A stretch of 64,000 nt of DNA, taken from the NCBI RefSeq assembly GCF_031456295.1, contig NZ_JAVDUJ010000001.1, positions 558,001 to 622,000 on the forward strand, in the 5' to 3' direction. A model generated the notes under the pieces. It ran no database searches. It worked only from the letters and a program-made list of their open reading frames with translations, and was not told where the DNA came from. Positions 26,836 through 35,585 of this stretch are shown piece after piece. The translations under genes were made by a program, and so were the position numbers. How positions within the stretch are numbered: position 1 is the stretch's first letter; every line of letters starts with the position of its first letter. This DNA comes from Arcanobacterium_A hippocoleae (lineage in GTDB: Bacteria > Actinomycetota > Actinomycetes > Actinomycetales > Actinomycetaceae).

Positions 26836-28485
26836 ATGGACAAATTCACACCGTCAGTAGACGCAATTGCCAATTCCCTCACATTGAGCGCAATCGTGGG
26901 TTTTATCCCCCTAATCGTGTTCTTCGTAATGCTCGGTGCCTGCAAAATCAAAACGCATTGGTGCGCGCTTGGATCGCTGCTTGTATCAGTTTTGATCGCA
27001 ATGTTCGGATTCAAAATGCCGACCACACTCGCCCTTCTCTCAGCCAGCCAGGGTGCACTGTTTGGATTTTTCCCGATCCTCTATATCGTGATCATGGCTG
27101 TCTGGCTCTACAATCTCACCCAAGCTACCGGACGTGAAAAAGATGTCCAGACTGTTTTCTCACTCGTCGGGAAAGGCGATATGCGAGTGCAGGCACTCCT
27201 GATCGGCTACGCTTTTTGCGGTCTTTTGGAGGGATTAGCTGGCTTTGGCGCGCCAGTAGCAATCACTTGTGCAATGCTTTATGCGCTCGGATTACCGCCG
27301 ATCAAAGCAGCGATCGCCGTAATTGTAGGCAATGCTTTGAATGTGGGCTTTGGCGCAATGGCGATCCCCACTACTACAGTAGCTGGTCTGGGTAGCGTCG
27401 CTCCGGAAGTAGTTGGCGCCACAATGGGGCGCGTAGCACCGCTGCTGATCTTCTTCGTCCCATTCTTGTTGCTCTTGATTCTTGATGGAGTACGGGGATT
27501 AACACAAATCTGGCCAGCCGCATTCGCCGCTGGATTTTCAATGGCATGCGGTCAATTTATCGCCGCAAATTATCTTTCCTACGAGCTAACTGCCGTTTTT
27601 GCCTCGCTGCTTTCTTTTGCGGCGCTGGCAGGTTTCATGCGGATCTGGACGCCGCGCACTCCAGCCGATTTTCAGTCAAAGCAAGTGCAGGAAAAGCTTT
27701 CTGGGAAACGGATTATCCTTGGCCTGCTTCCCTATTGGCTGGTAGTAGTGATTTTCGCGATTGCAAAACTCTGGACTATCGGAGTGAATATTCCCGCGAT
27801 GCTTGCCGCTACAGATGTCAAATTTGCCTGGCCCGGCTTGCACGGCAACTTAGTTGACAGTGCTGGGAATCCGTCAGCCTCCACGATTTTCAATCTCCAA
27901 TGGCTTTCCAGCCCGGGCACAATGCTGCTGATTACTGGTCTGATCGTCACAATCGTTTATGCTGCCAGTGCCAGTCAACAATTCCCTGCCACCATTGGCT
28001 CAGGTTTGCGCGTATTTGCAAAAACGGTTTTTGATTTACGACTCACGATCCTTACGATCATGGCAGTGATGGCATTGGCATATGTAATGAATTTTTCCGG
28101 TCAAACAGTTGCAATCGGCACTTGGCTTGCGCAAACTGGCACGGCATTCGCGCTCGTTTCTCCGGTGCTCGGATGGATCGGTACAGCTGTCACTGGCTCA
28201 GCTACCTCTGCAGGTGCGCTTTTTGGCAACTTGCAATCGACAGCTGCAACTAACGCTGGTCTAAGTACCCCACTGCTTTTAGGAGCAAATGAAATCGGTG
28301 GCGGGATCGGCAAGATCATTTCACCACAGAATCTTGCAATCGCTGCAACTGCAATTAAAACTCCTGGCAGCGAAGCTGAATTGCTGCGTAAAGCTTTGCC
28401 CTGGTCGATCGGATTACTCGTAATACTCGGATTGCTGATTACGCTTGCTTCGCTTGGCCCACTCAGTTTCCTGATCGTGGAATAA
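26836..28485 (+). CDS. lldP: L-lactate permease
   Basis: LldP is a proton-coupled lactate/glycolate importer. The 549-aa protein has about 14 hydrophobic segments and family motifs such as ALLIGYAFCGLLEGLAGFGAPVAIT in the first third (split across one helix-loop), WIGTAVTGSATSAGALFGNLQ and GGGIGKIISPQNLAIAA in the last third. A GTG five codons upstream is in frame, but AAGGAA precedes the ATG at 26836. It starts the lactate operon, 67 bp before lldE. The gap upstream (about 295 bp) shows no structure I can name. Confidence 0.93.
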   Translation: MDKFTPSVDAIANSLTLSAIVGFIPLIVFFVMLGACKIKTHWCALGSLLVSVLIAMFGFKMPTTLALLSASQGALFGFFPILYIVIMAVWLYNLTQATGREKDVQTVFSLVGKGDMRVQALLIGYAFCGLLEGLAGFGAPVAITCAMLYALGLPPIKAAIAVIVGNALNVGFGAMAIPTTTVAGLGSVAPEVVGATMGRVAPLLIFFVPFLLLLILDGVRGLTQIWPAAFAAGFSMACGQFIAANYLSYELTAVFASLLSFAALAGFMRIWTPRTPADFQSKQVQEKLSGKRIILGLLPYWLVVVIFAIAKLWTIGVNIPAMLAATDVKFAWPGLHGNLVDSAGNPSASTIFNLQWLSSPGTMLLITGLIVTIVYAASASQQFPATIGSGLRVFAKTVFDLRLTILTIMAVMALAYVMNFSGQTVAIGTWLAQTGTAFALVSPVLGWIGTAVTGSATSAGALFGNLQSTAATNAGLSTPLLLGANEIGGGIGKIISPQNLAIAATAIKTPGSEAELLRKALPWSIGLLVILGLLITLASLGPLSFLIVE

Positions 28486-28552
28486 TCTCCTCTTACATCA
28501 GGAAGCCCCAGACTTTCGATCGAAAAAACAGATTTCAACTAAAGGAATAAAA

Positions 28553-29341
28553 ATGAAAATAGCAATGTTTTCAACATGCATTGTGGATGCAATGTTTCCA
28601 CAGGCTGCGCAAGCAACCACACATTTGCTTGAGCGCTTGGGACACACCGTTGTGTTTCCGAAAAATCAGGCATGCTGTGGCCAAATGCATGTGAACACCG
28701 GATACTACAGTGAAGCTGTACCCGTGATTCGCAACCATGTCGAAACCTTCCGACCAGTGCTAGATGGTGAATGGGATTATATCGTCTCTCCTTCCTCATC
28801 CTGCACCGGCTCGATCAAGCATCAGCAAAGCATGGTGCTGCGAGATCGCGGGCACCACAAGCTGGCAGCAGAAGCTGATGCGATCGCCGCAAAAACATAT
28901 GATTTGCCGTTATTCTTGACCGAAGTATTAGACACTTACGACGTCGGAGCATATTTCGCGCATCGGGTCACATATCACCCCACATGCCATTCAATGCGGA
29001 TGCTGAAAGTCGGCGATCGCCCCTGGAAACTACTGCAAAATGTGCGTGGAATTGAACTGATAGAGCTGCCGGAGAAAGAATCATGCTGCGGCTTTGGCGG
29101 CACTTTCTCCATCAAGAACGCAGAAACATCTTATTCAATGGTGGCAGATAAAATTGCCAATATCATGTCCACGAAAGCAGAAGTGATCGTAGCTGGCGAT
29201 TACTCGTGTTTAATGAATATCGGCGGCGGACTCTCCCGTCTGCGTGCTGGAATCCGAGCAATGCATTTAGCAGAAGTACTTGCAGGCACAGAAAGCGAAC
29301 CGTGGCAGGCACCTGCAACAACAACGAAGTTGGGAGCATAA
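28553..29341 (+). CDS. lldE: Lactate utilization Fe-S protein LldE (LutA)
   Basis: LldE is one of three subunits that oxidise L-lactate to pyruvate. The 262-aa protein consists of two cysteine-rich CCG domains: ACCGQMHVNTGYYSEA near residue 40 and SCCGFGGTFSIKN near residue 178, each of the CX(n)CCGX(n)CXXC type that holds an Fe-S or disulfide-reductase-like centre. AAAGGAAT precedes the ATG. It is followed after two bases by lldF. The function is well supported by the lldP-E-F-G order. Confidence 0.94.
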   Translation: MKIAMFSTCIVDAMFPQAAQATTHLLERLGHTVVFPKNQACCGQMHVNTGYYSEAVPVIRNHVETFRPVLDGEWDYIVSPSSSCTGSIKHQQSMVLRDRGHHKLAAEADAIAAKTYDLPLFLTEVLDTYDVGAYFAHRVTYHPTCHSMRMLKVGDRPWKLLQNVRGIELIELPEKESCCGFGGTFSIKNAETSYSMVADKIANIMSTKAEVIVAGDYSCLMNIGGGLSRLRAGIRAMHLAEVLAGTESEPWQAPATTTKLGA

Positions 29342-29343
29342 TT

Positions 29344-30948
29344 ATGAGTGAACAAAATCTTGGCTGGACTCCAGGCGTGCCGATTCCAGAGAATCCCTTG
29401 CGCTGGGGCAAAAAATTTCCGAAAGCAGCACATGAAATGCTGAAAAATACGCAGCTGCGCAGGAATCTGAAATACGCCACCACCACTATTCGGAATAAAC
29501 GGAATCTGCGTGTAGCAGAAATGCCAGATTGGCAAGATCTCCGCGATGCTGCATCAGCTATCAAGCATGAGGTAATGAGTAATCTCCCCAAATATCTCGA
29601 ACAAGTTGAGCGGAATGTAACTGCCCGCGGCGGAATCGTACACTGGGCACGTGACGCCAAAGAAGCCAACGAGATCATTCACAAGATCATCCTCGCAAAA
29701 GGTGTAGATGAGGTCATCAAGATCAAATCGATGGCCACACAAGAGGTAAACCTCAATGAATATTTGAAAGAGCGCGGTATTGCTGCCTGGGAAACAGATC
29801 TGGCGGAATTGATCGTGCAGCTTTCTGAGGATATGCCCTCACACATCGTGGTACCAGCGATCCACCGTAATCGCGCCGAAGTAAAAGCAATTTTTGAAAA
29901 GCGCATGGGCGAAGCCGGAAAGAATCTTACTGAAGATCCACGTGTATTGACGATGGCAGCGCGCGAACACCTCCGGCGTAAATTCCTCTCTTCCCCAGTG
30001 GCGGTTTCTGGATCGAATATGATCGTAGCTGAATCAGGTACTGTTTCGATCTACGAATCTGAAGGTAATGGACGGATGTGTTTAACTCTGCCAGATACCC
30101 TGATTTCCCTCGTTGGGATCGAAAAGATTGTGCCAACCTATCAAGACATCGAAGTATTTAGCCAACTCTTGCCGCGTTCTGCCACGGGTGAGCGAATGAA
30201 TCCATACACTTCATTCTGGACGGGCGTGACTCCAGGCGATGGTCCCCAAGAATTCCATTTGATCTTGATGGATAATGGCCGCACAAACGTATTGAAAGAT
30301 AAAATCGGACGGCAAGCATTACACTGTATCCGCTGTGGCGCGTGTATGAATGTATGCCCGGTATATGAGCATGTTGGCGGGCACGCTTACGGTTCAGTAT
30401 ATCCAGGTCCGATTGGTGCGATCCTCACTCCACAGCTGCTTGGCGCAGTCGATCATAAAGATCCGGCATCACAGCTCCCCTTCGCATCATCTTTGTGTGG
30501 CGCTTGCTTTGAGGCGTGCCCAGTAAAAATTGATATTCCGTCAGTTTTAGTAGATCGACGCAAGCAATATCAAGATGCGAATAAGGGCGGTATCCCCGGA
30601 GCGTGGGATTTAGCAATGGGAGCTTCCTCCAAGATTATGAGTTCTGGAAAGATCTTTGGAGCAGCCGGCAGATCCGCGAAAGCTGGCCGCTTATTCGCCG
30701 GAAAGAAAGGCTTCATCGGGCACATTCCCGCTCCAGCTGCTTCCCAATGGACAACTACACGCAATCTTCCAGCACCACCATCACAAACGTACCGCGACTG
30801 GTATGCACAGACACACGCGGCTGATGGTGCTCTTCAGCCGCAAGGCAATCTCACCTCGGAAGGCACCTGCGGGCACTGCGGATGTGGCGCAAAGAAGCCT
30901 GCTCGCCCGCAAAAGACAATGAAAGAAAAGCAGGAAGGTGAAAAGTAA
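29344..30948 (+). CDS. lldF: Lactate utilization iron-sulfur protein LldF (LutB)
   Basis: LldF (534 aa) carries the electron-transfer centres of the lactate-oxidising complex. An N-terminal LUD domain (about 70-300) is followed by a ferredoxin-type region with CIRCGACMNVCPVY and CGACFEACPVKIDIPS, which would ligate two 4Fe-4S clusters. The C-terminus adds a further cysteine group, CGHCGCGAKK, about 25 residues from the end. The frame extends upstream inside lldE, but the ATG at 29344 has GGGAGC in place and starts two bases after the lldE stop. It overlaps lldG by one base. Confidence 0.94.
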   Translation: MSEQNLGWTPGVPIPENPLRWGKKFPKAAHEMLKNTQLRRNLKYATTTIRNKRNLRVAEMPDWQDLRDAASAIKHEVMSNLPKYLEQVERNVTARGGIVHWARDAKEANEIIHKIILAKGVDEVIKIKSMATQEVNLNEYLKERGIAAWETDLAELIVQLSEDMPSHIVVPAIHRNRAEVKAIFEKRMGEAGKNLTEDPRVLTMAAREHLRRKFLSSPVAVSGSNMIVAESGTVSIYESEGNGRMCLTLPDTLISLVGIEKIVPTYQDIEVFSQLLPRSATGERMNPYTSFWTGVTPGDGPQEFHLILMDNGRTNVLKDKIGRQALHCIRCGACMNVCPVYEHVGGHAYGSVYPGPIGAILTPQLLGAVDHKDPASQLPFASSLCGACFEACPVKIDIPSVLVDRRKQYQDANKGGIPGAWDLAMGASSKIMSSGKIFGAAGRSAKAGRLFAGKKGFIGHIPAPAASQWTTTRNLPAPPSQTYRDWYAQTHAADGALQPQGNLTSEGTCGHCGCGAKKPARPQKTMKEKQEGEK

Positions 30949-31601
30949 TGGACGCAAAGACCGAAATTTTCAATCGTATTCGAGATGCGCTGCAGCTTTC
31001 GCAAAATGCACCAGCACCTGAAATTCCGCGGAATTACCGAATGGAAGGTGAATTTGCACCGGGGTCTGCTGAAGTCATCGCAGAGATGCGGGAGAAGTTA
31101 GAAGATTACAAAGCGATCGTGATTGAAACTGACGAAAGCGGATTGCCACAGGCGATTACTGCAGCACTCGCAGATGTAAAAAGCGTGGTTGTACCGCACG
31201 GGTTAAATCAAAAGTGGATCGCCGCAGCAAAAGAAAGCGGCGCAAAATTAAGCATTGACAACCCAGAAACTGGGGAAATACTCAGCCACAGCGAACTTGA
31301 TGCGATCCAAACCGTGCTCACCGCATCACGCTGCGGAGTAAGCTTATCAGGCACGATCATGCTTGATGGTGAGCCTGATCAAGGTCGCCGCGCAATCACA
31401 CTCGTACCTGATCAACATGTGCTGGTATTGGCAGCGAAAGAGATCTATGCAGTGGTCCCGCAGGCTGTTGCGAAACTTGGTGCACACCCAACTCGTCCAA
31501 CTACCTGGATCGCTGGCCCGTCGGCTACATCCGATATTGAATTAAAACGCGTCGATGGTGTACACGGCCCCCGCAAGCTCACAGTGATCATTGTGCGGTA
31601 A
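30948..31601 (+). CDS. lldG: Lactate utilization protein LldG (LutC)
   Basis: LldG is the third subunit of the lactate oxidation complex. The 217-aa LUD-domain protein shows MDAKTEIFNRIRDAL at the start, SRCGVSLSGTIMLDG in the centre and a C-terminal GPSATSDIELKRVDGVHGPRKLTVI stretch in which SDIE and GVHGP are the conserved family residues. Its ATG overlaps the lldF stop (TAATG). A strong terminator follows 16 bp after the stop and closes the operon. Confidence 0.94.
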   Translation: MDAKTEIFNRIRDALQLSQNAPAPEIPRNYRMEGEFAPGSAEVIAEMREKLEDYKAIVIETDESGLPQAITAALADVKSVVVPHGLNQKWIAAAKESGAKLSIDNPETGEILSHSELDAIQTVLTASRCGVSLSGTIMLDGEPDQGRRAITLVPDQHVLVLAAKEIYAVVPQAVAKLGAHPTRPTTWIAGPSATSDIELKRVDGVHGPRKLTVIIVR

Positions 31602-31617
31602 GCCGCAGCAGATTTAC

Positions 31618-31672
31618 GCAAAGACTAATGGTGTGGGCGCATATTTCTGCAGCCCACACCATTAGTCTTTGC
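31618..31672. terminator. Bidirectional terminator between lldG and the DUF3052 gene
   Basis: A perfect 21-bp stem (31618-31638 with 31652-31672) with a 13-base loop lies between converging genes. The outer arm holds AAAG/CTTT so it can end transcription from both sides. Confidence 0.8.
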
Positions 31673-31714
31673 TCACGAACAGCTCGCTAAACAGCATCAT
31701 CGCGATCGAGCTAT

Positions 31715-32125
31715 TTAGCGCCCATGCGCAGTAATCCGGAATGCCGTCCAATGCGCACTAAAATTCTTTGATGAGGTCACTGACTGCCCGGCAGCTTTCG
31801 CTGCATCATTCACGTCACTGGCAAAAACAGCAAATTCACTTTGCGATTGCGGCACCATCAGCCAGATTATTCCTGCGCCGTCGGCAAAGGATTGTGCGCA
31901 GTCCATCAGATAATCAGAGAGATCATCTACATCTCCATCATCGGAGCGCCACCACGCTAAAACACCGTCAGCTACCCCGCGGTAATCTTCATCTTCAAGT
32001 TCAGTTTCTGTGAGCCGCGAAAGTGTATCGCGAAGGGGGAAATCAACATCTTCGTCATAACCGAATTCCTGAATTACATCACCCTTTTGAAATCCGAAGG
32101 GATTTCCGGCAAGAGCTTGCGCCAC
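31715..32125 (-). CDS. DUF3052 family protein
   Basis: The 136-aa acidic protein matches the actinobacterial DUF3052 family: a start ALAGNPFGFQKGDVIQEFGYDEDVD, a central WWRSDDGD followed by DLSDYLMDCAQSFADGAGIIWLM in two blocks, and a C-terminal Gly/His-poor beta region. The start is GTG. To my knowledge this gene commonly lies next to and divergent from the homodimeric-type aceE in actinobacteria, as it does here, which suggests a link to pyruvate dehydrogenase or its regulation. The function is not established. Confidence 0.82.
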   Translation of the reverse strand: MAQALAGNPFGFQKGDVIQEFGYDEDVDFPLRDTLSRLTETELEDEDYRGVADGVLAWWRSDDGDVDDLSDYLMDCAQSFADGAGIIWLMVPQSQSEFAVFASDVNDAAKAAGQSVTSSKNFSAHWTAFRITAHGR

Positions 32126-32497
32126 TGTGATCGAGCCGCCTTTCGCGCGTTTGAGGTTTATTATTTCGGTTCACAAATCCTGCCCACTTTTGCAGGCAAT
32201 TTTGCTACGACACAATCTTAAAGCTAAATCCACCAGATCTGCATAATATTTTGCAAAGTGATGCTCTTTACAGCATTTCCTGCTATCGTCGAATTATCTG
32301 TGATCTGAGTCATCAAACTTTCACTCATGTGACCGCTCTCCCATCATGAAAATCGGTTCGAGATAGGTCTGAAGGCTCAACTCAGGTAAATTGGAGTGTG
32401 TACAGATTAGCGAGTAGGAAACAACGAATGTTCACCGCAATATGCGCTGACTGTAATTTCTTAGGTCGCTCGTGCGTCAGATAGAAGGGGAATAATT
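32126..32497. other. 372-bp divergent region before aceE
   Basis: This region must hold promoters for the DUF3052 gene and aceE. It contains a short open frame at 32428-32484 with its own AGGAAA site, listed separately. I see no riboswitch or strong hairpin. The aceE ribosome site GAAGGGG is at its right end. Confidence 0.5.
32428..32484 (+). CDS. Possible 18-codon leader peptide before aceE
   Basis: An 18-residue frame (MFTAICADCNFLGRSCVR) begins at an ATG preceded by AGGAAA and ends 13 bp before the aceE GTG. Three of its eighteen residues are cysteine, and the last codons before the stop include Cys-Val-Arg. It could be an upstream ORF that couples aceE expression to translation or cysteine supply. 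It may equally be chance; there is no comparative support here. Confidence 0.3.
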   Translation: MFTAICADCNFLGRSCVR

Positions 32498-35251
32498 GTG
32501 AGTGAAGTTCCAATTCGGCCACTAATTAATGGACTTTTAAGCCAGATTCCAGATGTGGATGGAGAAGAAACCCGTGAATGGCTCGAATCTGTAGATTCGC
32601 TGATCGATGCGCAGGGCACACAGCGTGCGCGTTACTTGATGCTTGCGATGGAGCGGCGCATGCGCGAGCGCGGCGTGCAACTTCCAGGGAATCTCGTTAC
32701 ATCTTATGTAAATACGATTGGGATAGATGATGAACCGTACTATCCAGGAGACGAAAAACTTGAGCGAGAGTTCCGTCGCTGGGTGAGATGGAATGCTGCA
32801 GTCCAAGTAACCCGTGCGCAGCGGCCAGGAGTTGCCGTCGGCGGCCATATTTCTTCCTTTGCTGCGCAAGCGACACTCTACGAAGTGGGTCACAATTGGT
32901 TCTTCCGCGGAAAGGATGCACCCGGAGGTGGCGATCACGTTTTCTTCCAGGGGCACTCTTCACCAGGCAATTACGCCCGCGCGTTCCTTGAAGGTCGTCT
33001 TTCAGAAGCCGATCTCGACACTTTCCGTCAGCAAGCCTCACGGCAATCTGGCGGGAAGGGCTTGCCATCCTATCCGCATCCGCGTCAGCTCCCCGATTTT
33101 TGGGAGTTTCCAACCGTTTCACTTGGTCTTGGGCCGATCTCAGCAATTTATCAGGCATGGTTTGATCGCTATCTGCATGAACGTGGGATCAAGGATACCT
33201 CTCAGCAACACACCTGGGCTTTCATGGGCGACGGCGAAATGGATGAAGTCGAATCTCGCGGTGTGCTGCACCTTGCAGCAGCACAGAATCTTGATAATCT
33301 CACTTTCGTTGTGAATTGTAATCTGCAACGTCTTGACGGGCCAGTACGCGGTAATGGTCAAATCATTCAAGAGCTCGAAGCGTCATTCAAGGGTGCTGGC
33401 TGGAATGTGATCAAGGTGATTTGGGGGCGCGAATGGGATGAACTGCTCCTTGCAGATAAGGATCGTGCTCTTGTAAATATCATGAATAACACTCTTGATG
33501 GTGATTATCAGACCTTCAAGGCAAATGATGGCGGATATGTGCGTGAGCACTTCTTCGGGCGAGATCCGCGCACTAAAGCGATGGTTGCTGATTGGTCGGA
33601 TGAAAAGATTTGGGGCTTGAAGCGCGGCGGGCACGATTACCGCAAAGTTTATGCCGCATATAAGGCTGCGATGGAGCATAAAGATCAGCCAACGGTGATC
33701 TTGGCGCATACGATTAAGGGCTATTCGCTTGGATCGAACTTTGCTGGCCGGAATGCCACACATCAGATGAAGAAGCTAAATTCTGACGATTTGAAGTTGC
33801 TCCGCGATACGCTGCATCTTGATTTCACCGATGAGCAACTGGAAGATCCATATCATGCACCGTATATCAAGCCTGATTCAAATCATCCGGCGATGCAATA
33901 TATGCTTGAACGTCGCCGCGATTTGGGTGGCTACCTTCCTGAACGTCGGGTAGTGGAAAATGGCGTCACGCTTCCTGCCGATAAGCCATTTGAAATGCTC
34001 AAAGGCGGCTCAGGTAAGCAAAAGGTGGCAACTACAATGGCACTGGTACGCCTGATTAAAGATCTCGTCCGGGATCAGGATTTTGGGCAGCGGATCGTGC
34101 CAATTATTCCTGATGAAGCACGCACATTCGGGCTTGATGCGCTCTTCCCGTCAGCGAAAATCTTTAACGTACATGGCCAGCATTACACTGCTGTCGATTC
34201 AGAGATGCTGCTTTCATATAAGGAATCAAAGCAGGGTCAGATCATGCATACCGGGATTACGGAAGCTGGCTCAAATGCTGCATTCACGGCAGTTGGTACT
34301 TCCTATGCCACGCACGGCATACCCATGGTACCGATTTATATTTTCTACTCAATGTTTGGTTTCCAGCGCACTGGCGATCAGTTCTGGCATGCGGCAGATC
34401 AAATGGCACGCGGTTTCATCATCGGCGCTACAGCTGGGCGGACCACCCTCACAGGTGAAGGGCTGCAGCATTTAGATGGGCATTCGCACGTGCTGGCCTC
34501 AACTAATCCAGCAATGGTGCAATACGATCCAGCATACGCATACGAGATCCGGCATATCATGAAAGATGGTATTCAGCGGATGTACGGCGATGGTACGGAT
34601 GGACGCGATCAAAACGTGATGTACTACATCACCGTCTACAATGAGCCGATTCACCAACCAGCAGAACCAGAAAATGTTGATGTTGACGGTATTTTGCGTG
34701 GGATCTATCAGGTAGATGCACCTGAAGGTGACGGATTACGCGTCCAACTGCTGTCTTCTGGCGTTGGTGTGCCTTGGGCACGTGAAGCTCGCCGGATGCT
34801 CCGCGATGATTGGGGTGTAGCTGCCGGTGTTTGGTCGGTTACTTCCTGGTATGAGCTGCGCAAAGACGGACTCGCCGCAGATCAGCACAATTTCCTGTAT
34901 CCGCATGAGGCTCCACGCGAGGCATATCTCACCACGAAGTTGAAGGGTGAAGCAGGACCATTCATCGCTTCCTCTGATTGGGAGGCACAAGTACATGATG
35001 CAATTCGTCCATGGGTACCAGGAGATTATTATGTGCTCGGTGCTAATGGCTTTGGTTTCTCCGATACGAGAGCTGCAGCACGTCGGCACTTCAAGATCGA
35101 TTCTGCTTCAATGGTTGTGCGCGCACTGCAAGCTCTCGCCGATCAGGGCAAGCTGGATCGCGGTGTGGTTGCGCAAGCAATTGAAAAGTACGATTTGTTT
35201 AATCCGAATGCAGGTACTTCTGGAGTTTCTGATCCAAACGAAGTTGCATAA
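32498..35251 (+). CDS. aceE: Pyruvate dehydrogenase E1 component, homodimeric type
   Basis: AceE decarboxylates pyruvate with thiamine diphosphate and reductively acetylates the E2 lipoyl domain. The 917-aa length is that of the single-chain E1 found in proteobacteria and actinobacteria. Visible marks are GGHISSFAAQATLYEVGHNWFFRG in the first quarter (split by strands), the ThDP-binding GDGEMDEVESRG...NCNLQRLDG run, and IPDEARTFGLDALF in the second half. The start is GTG with AGAAGGGG seven bases upstream. E2 and E3 genes are not in the window. A terminator follows at 35299. Confidence 0.96.
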   Translation: MSEVPIRPLINGLLSQIPDVDGEETREWLESVDSLIDAQGTQRARYLMLAMERRMRERGVQLPGNLVTSYVNTIGIDDEPYYPGDEKLEREFRRWVRWNAAVQVTRAQRPGVAVGGHISSFAAQATLYEVGHNWFFRGKDAPGGGDHVFFQGHSSPGNYARAFLEGRLSEADLDTFRQQASRQSGGKGLPSYPHPRQLPDFWEFPTVSLGLGPISAIYQAWFDRYLHERGIKDTSQQHTWAFMGDGEMDEVESRGVLHLAAAQNLDNLTFVVNCNLQRLDGPVRGNGQIIQELEASFKGAGWNVIKVIWGREWDELLLADKDRALVNIMNNTLDGDYQTFKANDGGYVREHFFGRDPRTKAMVADWSDEKIWGLKRGGHDYRKVYAAYKAAMEHKDQPTVILAHTIKGYSLGSNFAGRNATHQMKKLNSDDLKLLRDTLHLDFTDEQLEDPYHAPYIKPDSNHPAMQYMLERRRDLGGYLPERRVVENGVTLPADKPFEMLKGGSGKQKVATTMALVRLIKDLVRDQDFGQRIVPIIPDEARTFGLDALFPSAKIFNVHGQHYTAVDSEMLLSYKESKQGQIMHTGITEAGSNAAFTAVGTSYATHGIPMVPIYIFYSMFGFQRTGDQFWHAADQMARGFIIGATAGRTTLTGEGLQHLDGHSHVLASTNPAMVQYDPAYAYEIRHIMKDGIQRMYGDGTDGRDQNVMYYITVYNEPIHQPAEPENVDVDGILRGIYQVDAPEGDGLRVQLLSSGVGVPWAREARRMLRDDWGVAAGVWSVTSWYELRKDGLAADQHNFLYPHEAPREAYLTTKLKGEAGPFIASSDWEAQVHDAIRPWVPGDYYVLGANGFGFSDTRAAARRHFKIDSASMVVRALQALADQGKLDRGVVAQAIEKYDLFNPNAGTSGVSDPNEVA

Positions 35252-35298
35252 AACTTCACCGTAATTAGCAGCAATTTTCCGAAGCTGATTGCGTCTTA

Positions 35299-35351
35299 AA
35301 AAAGGGTTTGGCCGGGTGCGGATTTTCTGCTCGCCTGGTCAAGCCCTTTTT
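35299..35351 (+). terminator. aceE terminator
   Basis: An 18-bp stem with three G-U pairs (35299-35316 with 35334-35351) ends in a run of five T on the plus strand. It lies 47 bp after the aceE stop. Confidence 0.8.
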
Positions 35352-35518
35352 GAGATTTATTAGAATACAGCCATCTTGCAGGTTACGGTTGCGTTCAAAG
35401 TTTTCCGGCGCTAAGTTCAGCATCGGCAGATAGCGCAGCAACTATTCAGATCCTGGATGTTTTGCCGTCAGCTCCCGATGATTCACCTGAAAGTTAATTC
35501 TGAGTGTCTAAACATGAA

Positions 35519-35549
35519 TTGAAAATGTAATAATTGAGGCTGTTATAAA
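35519..35549 (+). promoter_or_regulatory. Candidate promoter of the ABC exporter operon
   Basis: TTGAAA (35519-35524) and TATAAA (35544-35549) resemble -35 and -10 boxes with a slightly long 19-base spacer, or 18 if the -10 is TTATAA. They lie about 36 bp before the first exporter gene in a gap that otherwise holds only the aceE terminator. Confidence 0.4.
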
Positions 35550-35585
35550 CTGATCTTTCATATTTTTCCAGAAGCGGATATTTAC

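Noticed and set aside
28553..31601. LldE/LldF as glycolate oxidase or heterodisulfide reductase subunits
   Set aside because: CCG domains alone would allow this, but the order permease-LldE-LldF-LldG with two LUD-domain proteins is specific to lactate utilization.
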